From Xanthobacter dioxanivorans (GTDB taxonomy: Bacteria; Pseudomonadota; Alphaproteobacteria; Rhizobiales; Xanthobacteraceae), in the NCBI RefSeq assembly GCF_016807805.1, contig NZ_CP063362.1:5126501-5190500 (forward strand): DNA of 64,000 nucleotides, written 5' to 3'. The position numbers were made by a program, and so were the translations under genes. Positions 29,652 to 38,499 of the stretch are shown piece by piece. Below the pieces are notes generated by a model. The model did no database searches and was not told where the DNA came from. It worked only from the letters and a program-made list of their open reading frames with translations. The number at the start of each line of letters is the position of its first letter. The stretch's first letter is position 1.

Positions 29652-30641
29652 TCAGTAATAGGAGGCGATCTTCTCCACCTCGGCCTTCGAGCCGAACACC
29701 AGCGGGATGCGCTGGTGGATGTGGTGCGGGGTGATGTCGAGGATGCGTGTGGTGCCGTCGGTCGCGCCGCCGTTCGCCTGCTCCACCAGGAAGGCGACGG
29801 GGTTGGCCTCGTAGATCAGCCGCAGGCGCCCGTTCTCGTAGCCCTTGCGCTTGTCGCCCGGGTACACGTAGACGCCGCCCCGTGTGAAGATGCGGAAGGC
29901 GTCGGCCACCATGGAGCCGACCCAGCGCATGTTGAAGTCCTTGCCCCGCGGGCCCTCCTTGCCGGCGAGGCAGTCCTCCACGTAGCGGCGCATGGGCGCG
30001 TGCCACTGGCGCGCGTTGGACTGGTTGACACCGTATTCCTTGGTCTCGACCGGGATCTCCACCGCCGCGCGGGCGAGCACAAAGTCACCGCTCCGCCGGT
30101 CGTGCACGAACACCTGGGTGCCCTCGCCGAAGGTGGCGACGAGGATGGTCGCCGGCCCATAGGCGAGGAAGCCGGCCGCCACCTGGTTCACGCCCGGCCG
30201 CATCACCGCCGAAACCGGATCCGCATGCACCGCCGGGTCGTAGGGCAGGATGGAATAGATGGTGCCTACCGAAACGTTGGTATCGATGTTGGATGAGCCG
30301 TCGAGCGGGTCAACCGCCACCACGAGGCGTCCCCGCGGGTTCAGCGGGATCAGTTCCTCGCTTTCCTCGGAGGCGAGAAAAGCCGCCGGCGTGGGCAGAA
30401 GGGCGGCGCGGATGCGCTCTTCGGCCACCACGTCGAGCTCCTTCTGGGCGTCGCCGCCGGCATTGGGATCGGTGCCGCGGATACGGGCGAGGCCCTCCTC
30501 CAGCGGTCCGCGGGCGACCAGTTCGGCGATGCCGATGCCGGCCTCGGCGATGGCGGTCACGGTCTCGGCGACGGCCTTGCGGGCCGCATCGCTGCCGGCC
30601 CAGGTCCCCAGGTAGGTCTGAAGGGTCACCAACTCGCTCAC
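29652..30641 (-). CDS. fbp: Fructose-1,6-bisphosphatase, class 1
   Basis: 329 residues. It hydrolyses fructose-1,6-bisphosphate to fructose-6-phosphate in gluconeogenesis and in the Calvin cycle. The metal/phosphate site is plain: ASEESEELIP, then VAVDPLDGSSNIDTNVSVGT (about residues 108-127), and downstream SMVADAFRIFTRGGVYVYPG and RLIYEANPVAFLVEQANGGA. It is the third gene of a probable minus-strand unit after the ATP-grasp and folB genes, with 99 bases after folB. No other cbb gene is in the window, so autotrophic use is inference. Confidence 0.97.
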   Translation of the reverse strand: MSELVTLQTYLGTWAGSDAARKAVAETVTAIAEAGIGIAELVARGPLEEGLARIRGTDPNAGGDAQKELDVVAEERIRAALLPTPAAFLASEESEELIPLNPRGRLVVAVDPLDGSSNIDTNVSVGTIYSILPYDPAVHADPVSAVMRPGVNQVAAGFLAYGPATILVATFGEGTQVFVHDRRSGDFVLARAAVEIPVETKEYGVNQSNARQWHAPMRRYVEDCLAGKEGPRGKDFNMRWVGSMVADAFRIFTRGGVYVYPGDKRKGYENGRLRLIYEANPVAFLVEQANGGATDGTTRILDITPHHIHQRIPLVFGSKAEVEKIASYY

Positions 30642-30740
30642 CGCGCGCTCCCGTGCTCGTCTGGCGGACGCCCCCGCCGGCCGCCCTTATGGCGCAATGG
30701 GGCCGGCCGGGTAAAGCCGCGCGGGGTCGCAGAGGGGAGG

Positions 30741-31178
30741 TCAGCGGCTGCGGATGATCTCGATGCCCACGTCGCCGAACACGCCGGTCACCGGCGCGCC
30801 CGGCTTGTGCACCACCACGCGCACCCGCTCGACGATCTCAAAATGATCGAGCAGGCGCGTGGCGATGCGCTCGGCCAGGGTCTCGATGAGATGGACCGGG
30901 TCGTCGGTGACCACCGCTGCCACCTGCTCGTAGATCCCCTGGTAGGAGACGGTGAGCGCCTCGTCGTCCGCCCAGGCGGCGGGGCGGGTGTCGAACCAGC
31001 AGTCCACGTCCACGATGAAGCGCTGGCCGAGCTCGCGTTCGGCATCATAGACGCCATGCCGGGCATAGAACGGCAAGGCGCGCAGGAAGAGCCGATCGGT
31101 TTCGTGGGGGCGTGCGCGCTCGGCGGCGCGGCTCTCCTCCCCCGCTTCGGCGAGGGCTGTGGGATCGTCGGCTGTCAT
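30741..31178 (-). CDS. folB: Dihydroneopterin aldolase family protein (FolB)
   Basis: 145 residues. FolB cleaves 7,8-dihydroneopterin to the hydroxymethyl-pterin used for folate; in methylotrophs a FolB-like enzyme can serve the pterin of tetrahydromethanopterin. The family core begins at about residue 29 (LFLRALPFYARHGVYDAERE) and includes FIVDVDCWFDT, TVSYQGIYEQV, LIETLAERIATRLL and VVVHKPGAPV. The first ~25 residues are an extra acidic head. No folE/folP/folK lies next to it. Its neighbour is an ATP-grasp ligase of the methanofuran type, which favours the C1-cofactor role (inference). Confidence 0.88.
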   Translation of the reverse strand: MTADDPTALAEAGEESRAAERARPHETDRLFLRALPFYARHGVYDAERELGQRFIVDVDCWFDTRPAAWADDEALTVSYQGIYEQVAAVVTDDPVHLIETLAERIATRLLDHFEIVERVRVVVHKPGAPVTGVFGDVGIEIIRSR

Positions 31179-31259
31179 CTCGTCCTCTCGCGGCAGCAGG
31201 TCAGCATGCCGGTCGCCCGCTCCGGATGGCCCGCTTCCTATTGGTTTCGGCAGCAGCTT

Positions 31260-32225
31260 TCAACGTATCTTCACGTCCACCGGCGTCGGCCGCGGCAGAT
31301 GCGGCACGCTCGGCGGCACGCCTTCGCGAATGAGTTCTGGGATGAAGGCGGCGGGATTGACGCCCAGGGATGCGTGAAGCCCCGCATAGGACACCGTGAC
31401 GCGCGGATTGATCTCGGTCACGAGCGGCCCCTGCGGCGTCAGGATCACGTCGATGCAGACGATGCCGGAGAGGCCGGGAAACGCCTCCACCACGCGACGT
31501 GCCAGAGCGGCGAGGCGCCCGTCCTCGTCCGGAAGGCCGCCGACCGTCACCCCCTCGAAGCCGAAGACCCCCACGATGTGGGTCACCTGCAGGCGGTTCA
31601 CGCAGAGCAGGGTCGCGCCATCGGGCCGGGCCAGCACGGAAAGGCTCGCCTGGGTGCCGTGAACGTAGGGCTGCACCACGAGCCCGGCGGTGCGCGGCAG
31701 GGCGGCGCGGCCGGGCCAGGCCCGCGCGACACCCCAGCCGGAGCCGTCCTCCGGTTTGGTCACGAGGTCGCCGTCGAGGCCGGCGGGCAGCGCGTCGATG
31801 GGAAAGGCCGGCACATGCGGGATCCCATGCTCGGCGAGGCGACGCACCATCGTCAGCTTGTTCGCCACCGCCGAGATGGCGGCCGGCGTGCTGGCGATGA
31901 GCCGGGCGCTGCCCTCGTTCATCAGCCGGACCATGCGGCCGAGCAGGCCGCCCGTCTCCGGGGCGATGGGCCAGACCACATCCGCGTCCTGGGCGAGGCT
32001 CGACCAGCAGATCCAGGGATCCTCGCCCTTGCGCACCGGTACGGCATCCTGGTTCGGAGCGGGCAGGCGGTCGTCGTAGGCCAGGACAAGGCTGATGCCC
32101 GGGAGTTCCTCGAGGTCGGCGATCACGGCGTCGCGGATCAAGGTCCCCTCCGACAGCGGCCCGTCCGGCAGGGGCTTGTCGCGCATCCCGCCGGATGTCA
32201 CGTACTCGCAGATGAAGACACGCAT
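31260..32225 (-). CDS. ATP-grasp ligase of the tyramine/tyrosine-glutamate ligase type (methanofuran/H4MPT gene set)
   Basis: 321 residues starting MRVFICEYVTSGGMRDKPLP. The ATP-grasp fold is visible: SAVANKLTMVRRLAEHGIPH (about 125-145), the ATP-binding LVTKPEDGSGWGVA (about 158-171) and the metal-binding GIVCIDVILTPQGPLVTEIN followed by PRVTVSY (about 262-290). Proteins with this start and length accompany the formaldehyde-oxidation genes of methylotrophs and resemble archaeal MfnD, which links tyramine to glutamate for methanofuran. The assignment comes from pattern recall, not a search. Its start codon is 35 bases from that of the divergent HisA-like gene, another member of the same gene set. 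folB follows after 81 bases. Confidence 0.75.
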   Translation of the reverse strand: MRVFICEYVTSGGMRDKPLPDGPLSEGTLIRDAVIADLEELPGISLVLAYDDRLPAPNQDAVPVRKGEDPWICWSSLAQDADVVWPIAPETGGLLGRMVRLMNEGSARLIASTPAAISAVANKLTMVRRLAEHGIPHVPAFPIDALPAGLDGDLVTKPEDGSGWGVARAWPGRAALPRTAGLVVQPYVHGTQASLSVLARPDGATLLCVNRLQVTHIVGVFGFEGVTVGGLPDEDGRLAALARRVVEAFPGLSGIVCIDVILTPQGPLVTEINPRVTVSYAGLHASLGVNPAAFIPELIREGVPPSVPHLPRPTPVDVKIR

Positions 32226-32260
32226 GGGGCTCCTCGGGGGCAGCGGTGACGGTACGGTAA

Positions 32261-32968
32261 ATGCAGCTTATCCCGGTCATCGATCTGAAGGGAGGGTGTG
32301 TGGTGCACGCCCGTCGCGGCGCGCGCGAGGCCTACCGCCCCATCGAGACACCGCTCGCCGGCTCCTCGGCCCCCCTCGACGTGGTGGCCGGGCTCCTTGC
32401 GCTCGCACCGTTTCGGACCCTCTACGTGGCCGACCTCGACGCCATCACCGGCGTGGGGGACCACGCCATGCAGGTGGACGCGCTGCGCCGGGCATTTCCA
32501 CAGCTTGAGCTCTGGGTGGACGCCGGGGAGTCCGGCGCCGAGCAGGTCCGGCAGCGCGCGCGGGATGGACGCGGCATCAGCGTGATCGGCTCCGAATCGC
32601 TGCCGGACGGCGCGGCCGTCCGGGCCGCGCTCGCCGCGCGCCCCGTGGTCCTCTCCCTCGATTCCGATGCCGCCGGCCGGCGTGGCCCGCGCACCGTGCA
32701 TGAGGTTGCCGGGCTCTGGCCGGAGCGCGTCATCGTCATGACCCTCGCCCGTGTGGGGTCCGGGGAAGGCCCCGACCTCGCCACCTTCCGCGCGGTGGCG
32801 GAGCGCGCGCGATGCCTTGTGACGCCCCCAGCCCTGTTCGCCGCCGGCGGCGTCCGCGGGGCGCAGGACCTTGCCGCGCTGGCGCAGGAGGGGGCCGCCG
32901 GGGTTCTGGTGGCAAGCGCCCTGCATGACGGTCGGCTCGACGCCGTGACCGCACGCCAGTGGGCGTGA
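32261..32968 (+). CDS. HisA/HisF-fold protein of the methylotroph C1-cofactor type
   Basis: 235 residues, a complete (beta/alpha)8 barrel starting MQLIPVIDLKGGCVVHARRG. The first catalytic Asp of HisA (VIDLKGG, residue 8) is kept. The region where HisA has TDIxxDG reads VMTLARVGSGEGPDL, so the second catalytic Asp and usual phosphate loop are absent, and this is unlikely to be the histidine enzyme. HisA-like proteins of this kind lie in H4MPT/methanofuran gene clusters of methanogens and methylotrophs. The reaction is unassigned by me. No his genes are nearby. The start is weakly supported by a ribosome-binding site. Confidence 0.78.
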   Translation: MQLIPVIDLKGGCVVHARRGAREAYRPIETPLAGSSAPLDVVAGLLALAPFRTLYVADLDAITGVGDHAMQVDALRRAFPQLELWVDAGESGAEQVRQRARDGRGISVIGSESLPDGAAVRAALAARPVVLSLDSDAAGRRGPRTVHEVAGLWPERVIVMTLARVGSGEGPDLATFRAVAERARCLVTPPALFAAGGVRGAQDLAALAQEGAAGVLVASALHDGRLDAVTARQWA

Positions 32969-33103
32969 CGCGGTCCCGAATAATTTTCGCGATTCGCTGC
33001 GAAGCCCTTGCCGCAGCGCAACAGACACGAATAGGATGCAGAACCTTACCGTTACACGCGGAATTTAGTCGCGACAGCGCTTACCTGGGCGGGGGGCGAA
33101 ACG

Positions 33104-36100
33104 ATGACATTCTTGCACAGCTCGGTCGGCCGGTTCGTCCTCACCCTATGCTGCTGCGGCCTGGCATTTCCCGCGTCGGCGGGATCCTTCAACACGCCGC
33201 CGGCCGCAGGTCCCCAGCAGGTTTCGGGCACCGACCAAGGTACGATCGCCTCCGGCTCGACGCTCGATGGCGGCGCCTCCCCCGCCATCGAGTGGAACGG
33301 TCCTGCGACGGGCGTGCTCATTTCCAATCTCGGGACGATCACGTCCGATGAGAGCGCGATCGCCTCGACGAGCGCTGCCACCGGCACATTCCGGGTGGAA
33401 AACGGCGGGCGCATCACTTCGCCCGACGATGCCATTCGCATAAACGGCACGTTCAACAGCGCCGAAGACAGAGTGACCATCGAGAACCGCGGCACGATCA
33501 GCTCCGTGAACGGCCAGGCTTTCGATGCCGAAGGCGCCCACGAGCTCGGTGTCACTATCGAGAATTACGGGCTCATAACATCGCAGCAGTCGGACGCGAT
33601 CCGCGCAGGCGAGGGCGCGATCATCCAGAACCGGGGAACCATCGAGGCGTATGCGAATGGCAAGAGCGCCATCTTGATCGATGGCACACCCGCCGGCGAT
33701 CTCTTCCGCGGCTCCAGTGTGTATAACGGGTTCGGGAATCAGATCAATTCATCCGGTGACGCGTTCAAGGTCATCGACGCTCCCACCAGCACCGCCGTGT
33801 ACGGCATTTCTATCGTGAATGGCGGAGTGATCTCTGCGAGCGGCGGCGGCAACGCCATCGATCTCGGGGAACTCCACTCGCCCAATCGCTATTCCACGTC
33901 AATCCGCAACGGCTACAGCGGCCTCATCGGGGCAAGAGACAACGATGCGATCGTGGGAGTGGACGGGCTGGTCATTACAAACAATGGCCGGATCTACGCG
34001 AACTATAACTCCGGCTCGCCGGACACCCACGATGTCGCGGCCATCGAGATCGACGGCGGCACCGTCGGCAGGCCGGCCACGATCACGGTCATCAATGTCC
34101 GTGAGGACGGCGACACTATCCCCGAAATTAGCGCAATCATCTCCGGAGCCAATGACGGCATCAGGGCGCTGGGCGCCGACGACACGGTCATCGTCGAGAA
34201 TCGCGGCCTGATCAGGGGTCTCAACGGTGCGGGCATCCGCTCGAACGGCAATGCGGTCGTGGTGAACTACGAGAACATCCAGGGACACAACGATGCCGGC
34301 GTGAGCGCGCGGAACGCCACCATCACCAATCGCTCGAACATCACCGGCAGGACCGATCCCGGCGCCGCGGCCGGCGACGGTGACGGCGTGAAGATCTTCC
34401 AGATGGGAACGATCGACAATTACGGCTCCATAGTGGGCCTCGGTTCCACCGGCAACACCAGCGAAGGCGTCAACATCGGCGGCGGCAGCGTGGTCAACCG
34501 CCAAAGCGCGGTGATCAGCGGCGCCAACAACGGCATCGTGGGCGACGACGGCATGGGTGGCGATGCCTATGCCGCGCTCTCCATCAGCAACATGGGCGCC
34601 ATCCGGGGGCTCGACGGCGTCGGCATTCGCTATGTCAATTCCGGGGCCGATCCGACGAAGAACCTGACCGTCATCAATCGTAGCGTCATCTCCGGCACCA
34701 CCTATGCCGTCCAGATGGGCAACGGCGGCGATCTATTCGTCGCCGCAGGGCGGGTCGAGGGCATCGTGGATGCGGAGGGGGGATACGACACACTGCAGAT
34801 CGCCCTGGATGCGTCCCCCGCCAACTTCGAGATGGGCTTGGTCGGAGACGCCGCCACCTACCGCAACTTCGAGCGCATCACGACCGCAGCCCGGTCCCTC
34901 AGCCTGTTCGGCACCTCGACCTTCGGCGGCGAGGTGGTGATGGACCAGGGGCATCTCGAGCTCCGCAACGCCGTGCTGACCAACGCCACCCTGTCCATTT
35001 CCGGAAGCGCCACGACCGCCGGCCTGCTCACCGGCGCGGGCACGATGGGCGCCCTCAACACCTCCGGGCGCACCATCCTCTCCCCGGGCATCGTGAATGC
35101 TCCGACGCCCGGCCAGAACACCACCTACGGCACATTCACCGTCGTCAACGACGCCCATATCGGCGGCATCTACCGGGTGGATGTCGACACCGCCACCGGC
35201 GCGTCCGACCACATCGTCGTGGGTGGCACCACCACCATCGCGGCGGACAGCGTTGTCCAGGCGCGGGGAGGCCCGTTCACATGGGGCCAGCGCTTCACCA
35301 TCCTCTCCTCGGATGGCGGGATCGACGGCTCCTTCAGCCGGCTGGCGGTGGACAATCCCGGCCAGTACGCCGGTTTCCTCTTCGTCGCGCCCATGCTCAC
35401 CCAGGACGAGAACAACGTGTATCTCGGGCTCGGGCGGAACGGCGTCGCCTTCTCGTCCTACGCTTTCACGCTCAACCAGATCTCCGTGGCCAGCGCGCTC
35501 GAGCGCATCGGCGCGGGCGGCAAGGCCGACACCTCCGCGCTCTACGCCGCCTTCGTCACGCAGACGGTCGCGGATCGCCCCGCCCTGGCCCTCGCGCAGC
35601 TCTCGGGCGATGTCCACGCCACGCTGCCGGGCGTCATCGCCGGCGAGAACATGCTGGTGAACGACATCCTGCTCTCGCGCCTGCGCCAGCTCGGCTACCA
35701 GAGGAGCGGGGCTTCGGCGGCGCTCGGCTTCGGCGGCCCGGCGGCCCTGTCCTATGCAGATCCCGCCGCTCCGGCCTCGGGCGCCTTCACGGGGCTCAAG
35801 GCGCCCGCCGCCGGGCCGGTCTATGCGATCTGGGCGCAGAGCTTCGGCCAATGGCTCGATGCCGGCGGCGACGGCAATGCCACCCCCGCCGAGACCACCG
35901 TCGCCGGCATGCTCATCGGCACGGACGTGACCCTGGCCAACTACAGCTTCGGCCTGGCGGCCGGCTATTCCTCCGCCTCCACCAGCGCGGATCCGGCCTC
36001 GGCGAACAGCGAGACCTGGCGCATCGCCGCCTATGGCGCGACGAGCTTCGATGCGCTGAGGCTGCGCGCCGGCGCCACCTATGGCTGGAGCAGCATCGAC

Positions 36101-36634
36101 ACCAGCCGCTTCGTGGCGCTCACCGGGGAGAGCCCCCGCGCGAGCTATAGCGGCACGGCCGGCAATCTCTTCGCCGAGGCAGGCTACGGATGGACGTTCG
36201 GCCCCGTCGCGCTGGAGCCGTTCGCTGCCATCGGCTGGACCAGCGTCGATCTCGGCAGCTTCTTCGAGACCAACGCGCCGGTCGCGGGGCTCGCCTCCAC
36301 CGGCACGTCGTTCGACACGCTCTATTCGACCCTCGGCATGCGCTTCGCCTCCAGCATCGCCCTCGGCGGCGGCGTGACCGCGACGCCCCACGCCTCCGCC
36401 GGCTGGCGCCACGCCTTCGGCGACGTGACGCCCGAAGCGGTCCTCACCTTCGTGAATACCGGCACCGCCTTCGGCGTCGACGGCCTCGCCGTCGCCGAGG
36501 ACAGCCTGGTGGTGGCGGCCGGGCTGGACCTCGCTTTCGGCCGGGGCGTCACCGTCGGCCTCTCCTACGAGGGCATGACCGGCGACGGCACCAGCTACAA
36601 CGCCGGCAAGGCCAGCCTGGCCATGCGCTTCTGA
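33104..36634 (+). CDS. Autotransporter with beta-helix passenger and C-terminal barrel
   Basis: 1176 residues. A signal peptide (FVLTLCCCGLAFPASA) leads to a passenger of about 800 residues made of irregular repeats of 25-35 residues built on (I/V)xNxGxI turns: VTIENRGTISS, VTIENYGLITS, IIQNRGTIEA, VIVENRGLIRG, GTIDNYGSIVG, LSISNMGAIRG, VINRSVISG. This is a right-handed beta-helix pattern. A junction region (LGRNGVAFSSYAFTLNQI) precedes a ~280-residue autotransporter barrel that starts near VYAIWAQSFGQWLDAGGDG and ends with the aromatic C-terminal strand KASLAMRF. It is a type Va secreted surface protein, likely an adhesin. No protease motif is seen. The gene is monocistronic. Confidence 0.92.
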   Translation: MTFLHSSVGRFVLTLCCCGLAFPASAGSFNTPPAAGPQQVSGTDQGTIASGSTLDGGASPAIEWNGPATGVLISNLGTITSDESAIASTSAATGTFRVENGGRITSPDDAIRINGTFNSAEDRVTIENRGTISSVNGQAFDAEGAHELGVTIENYGLITSQQSDAIRAGEGAIIQNRGTIEAYANGKSAILIDGTPAGDLFRGSSVYNGFGNQINSSGDAFKVIDAPTSTAVYGISIVNGGVISASGGGNAIDLGELHSPNRYSTSIRNGYSGLIGARDNDAIVGVDGLVITNNGRIYANYNSGSPDTHDVAAIEIDGGTVGRPATITVINVREDGDTIPEISAIISGANDGIRALGADDTVIVENRGLIRGLNGAGIRSNGNAVVVNYENIQGHNDAGVSARNATITNRSNITGRTDPGAAAGDGDGVKIFQMGTIDNYGSIVGLGSTGNTSEGVNIGGGSVVNRQSAVISGANNGIVGDDGMGGDAYAALSISNMGAIRGLDGVGIRYVNSGADPTKNLTVINRSVISGTTYAVQMGNGGDLFVAAGRVEGIVDAEGGYDTLQIALDASPANFEMGLVGDAATYRNFERITTAARSLSLFGTSTFGGEVVMDQGHLELRNAVLTNATLSISGSATTAGLLTGAGTMGALNTSGRTILSPGIVNAPTPGQNTTYGTFTVVNDAHIGGIYRVDVDTATGASDHIVVGGTTTIAADSVVQARGGPFTWGQRFTILSSDGGIDGSFSRLAVDNPGQYAGFLFVAPMLTQDENNVYLGLGRNGVAFSSYAFTLNQISVASALERIGAGGKADTSALYAAFVTQTVADRPALALAQLSGDVHATLPGVIAGENMLVNDILLSRLRQLGYQRSGASAALGFGGPAALSYADPAAPASGAFTGLKAPAAGPVYAIWAQSFGQWLDAGGDGNATPAETTVAGMLIGTDVTLANYSFGLAAGYSSASTSADPASANSETWRIAAYGATSFDALRLRAGATYGWSSIDTSRFVALTGESPRASYSGTAGNLFAEAGYGWTFGPVALEPFAAIGWTSVDLGSFFETNAPVAGLASTGTSFDTLYSTLGMRFASSIALGGGVTATPHASAGWRHAFGDVTPEAVLTFVNTGTAFGVDGLAVAEDSLVVAAGLDLAFGRGVTVGLSYEGMTGDGTSYNAGKASLAMRF

Positions 36635-36734
36635 GGCCCTTTGCTTCTAACGCCGAGCGCTTCCGAGGCCATGCGCATCCACGGATCACCGGAGCGCCGG
36701 AAGCGAGGCCGTCCCGCGCGTCCCCTGCCCTCCC

Positions 36735-36768
36735 TTGACCTTCCCAGGAAAAAAACGTTCGATCGTTT
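36735..36768 (+). promoter_or_regulatory. Promoter with overlapping palindrome before the acyl-CoA synthetase gene
   Basis: TTGACC (36735) and TTCGAT (36758) are separated by 17 bases. The palindrome AAACGTTCGATCGTTT (36753-36768, only one symmetric pair mismatched) covers the -10 element and so would block RNA polymerase when bound. Palindromes with AACG/CGTT ends are typical of TetR-family repressors of acyl-CoA genes. Confidence 0.55.
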
Positions 36769-36840
36769 CCTGAATGCGCGACCGCCAGGCAGTGGCGGTG
36801 CCGCAGAAGCCGCCCGAGAGCGGCCGCGAGGGAGGCGAGG

Positions 36841-38448
36841 ATGCTGGTGCCGGCAGACGATTATGCGGGGCTCGTGCGCGCCTTTTCCTGGGTGATCCCC
36901 GCGCGCTTCAACATGGGGGTCGCCTGCGCGGACGCCCATGCGGACGGCTCCGGCAAGCCCGCCCTCATCTTCGTCGAGGAGAGCGGAGCGGTCCGCACCT
37001 ACAGCTTCGACCACCTGAAGGCGCTCACCAACCGCTTCGCCAATGCCCTTGTTGCCCGCGGCCTCAGTGCCGGCGACCGGGTTGCGGTGTTCCTGCCGCA
37101 GGCGCCGGAAACCGCCATCGCCCACATCGCCGCCTTCAAGGCGGGCATGATCTCGGTGCCCCTGTTCACCCTGTTCGGCGACGAGGCGCTGGAATTCCGG
37201 CTCCAGGCCTCGGGCGCCCGGGCCTTGGTCACTGACCTTGGCGGCCTCGCCAAGCTGGAACGGGTGCGCGACCGGCTGCCGGACCTGGCGCATGTCTTCG
37301 TCATCGGAGCGGACAGCGGCGGCGCCGCGTCCTTCGACGCGGTGCTCGAAAAGGCGTCCGACCGCTTCACACCGGTGGATACCGGACCGGACGATCCGGG
37401 CATCATCATCTTCACCTCGGGCACCACCGGGAATCCGAAAGGTGCGCTGCACGGCCACCGGGTGCTGCCGGGGCATTTGCCCTGCATCCAGTTCGTCCAT
37501 CAATACATGCCGCAGCCGGGCGACCTGCACTGGACGCCGGCCGACTGGGCCTGGATCGGCGGCCTGTTCGACGTGCTGTTCCCCTCGCTTTATCTCGGCG
37601 TGCCGGTGCTCGCCCACCGGGCGAAGAAGTTCGATCCCGACGCCGCCATGGCGCTGATGGCGGATCACCAGGTGCGCAACGTGTTCCTGCCGCCCACGGC
37701 GCTCAAGCTGCTGCGGCAGGCGGACGTGCGCCATTCCGGCCTGAAGCTGCGCTCGCTGCTCACCGGCGGCGAGACGCTGGGCGCCGAGCTCGGCGCCTTC
37801 GTGCAAGAGCGGCTGGGGGTCGAGGCGCGGGAGATCTACGGCCAGACCGAATGCAACCTGGTGGTGGGGTCCAATTCCAGCTTCTTCCCCATCCGCCCCG
37901 GTGCCATGGGCAAGGCCATTCCCGGCCATGACGTGCGCATCGTGGACGAGCACGGCCGCGAGCTACCGCGTGGCGAGGAGGGACATATCGGCATCCGCCG
38001 CGGCGATCCGGTGATGATGCTGGAATACTGGAAGAACCCGCAAGCCACCGCGCAGAAATACGCTGGCGACTTCCTCCTCACCGGCGACATGGGCCGGCAG
38101 GACGAGGAGGGATACCTCTGGTACGTGGGCCGCAGCGACGACGTCATCACCTCGGCCGGCTACCGCATCGGGCCCGGGGAGATCGAGAACTGCATCCTCA
38201 AGCATCCCGCCGTGGCGCTGGTGGCGGTGGTGGGCGTGCCCGACCCGCTGCGCACCGAGGCGGTGAAGGCCTGGGTGGTGCCCAAGCCCGGCGTCGTCCC
38301 CTCGGAAGCCCTCGCCGCGGAGATCCAGGATTTCGTGAAGACGCGCCTGTCCGCCCACGAATATCCGCGCCACGTCATCTTCACCGACACCCTGCCCATG
38401 ACCGCCACCGGCAAGATCCTGCGGCGGGAACTGCGGGCGCGGGGGTAG
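36841..38448 (+). CDS. Acyl-CoA synthetase (AMP-dependent synthetase/ligase family)
   Basis: 535 residues. It activates a carboxylic acid with ATP to an acyl-adenylate and transfers it to CoA. The adenylation motifs are intact: phosphate loop IIIFTSGTTGNPKGALHGHR (about residues 183-202), YGQTECNLV (about 335), GDMGRQDEEGYLWYVGRSDD (about 418) and the catalytic Lys in TATGKILRREL near the C-terminus. Its layout resembles medium-chain and aromatic acyl-CoA ligases; the substrate cannot be read from the sequence. It converges on the CoxG-like gene, and may act on the product of the molybdenum hydroxylase encoded nearby (inference). Confidence 0.93.
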   Translation: MLVPADDYAGLVRAFSWVIPARFNMGVACADAHADGSGKPALIFVEESGAVRTYSFDHLKALTNRFANALVARGLSAGDRVAVFLPQAPETAIAHIAAFKAGMISVPLFTLFGDEALEFRLQASGARALVTDLGGLAKLERVRDRLPDLAHVFVIGADSGGAASFDAVLEKASDRFTPVDTGPDDPGIIIFTSGTTGNPKGALHGHRVLPGHLPCIQFVHQYMPQPGDLHWTPADWAWIGGLFDVLFPSLYLGVPVLAHRAKKFDPDAAMALMADHQVRNVFLPPTALKLLRQADVRHSGLKLRSLLTGGETLGAELGAFVQERLGVEAREIYGQTECNLVVGSNSSFFPIRPGAMGKAIPGHDVRIVDEHGRELPRGEEGHIGIRRGDPVMMLEYWKNPQATAQKYAGDFLLTGDMGRQDEEGYLWYVGRSDDVITSAGYRIGPGEIENCILKHPAVALVAVVGVPDPLRTEAVKAWVVPKPGVVPSEALAAEIQDFVKTRLSAHEYPRHVIFTDTLPMTATGKILRRELRARG

Positions 38449-38470
38449 CAGGGAGGAGCCTTTCGCCCCT

Positions 38471-38497
38471 CGCACGGGCACTGCCCGGCACCGTGCG
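38471..38497 (+). terminator. Hairpin after the acyl-CoA synthetase gene
   Basis: A 7-bp stem (CGCACGG with CCGTGCG) encloses a 13-base loop, 23 bases beyond the stop at 38448. No T tract follows, so this is a weak terminator call. Confidence 0.35.
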
Positions 38498-38499
38498 AC

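Noticed and set aside
32261..32968. Histidine biosynthesis hisA
   Set aside because: No other his gene is nearby, and the second catalytic motif of HisA is missing; neighbours point to C1-cofactor synthesis.
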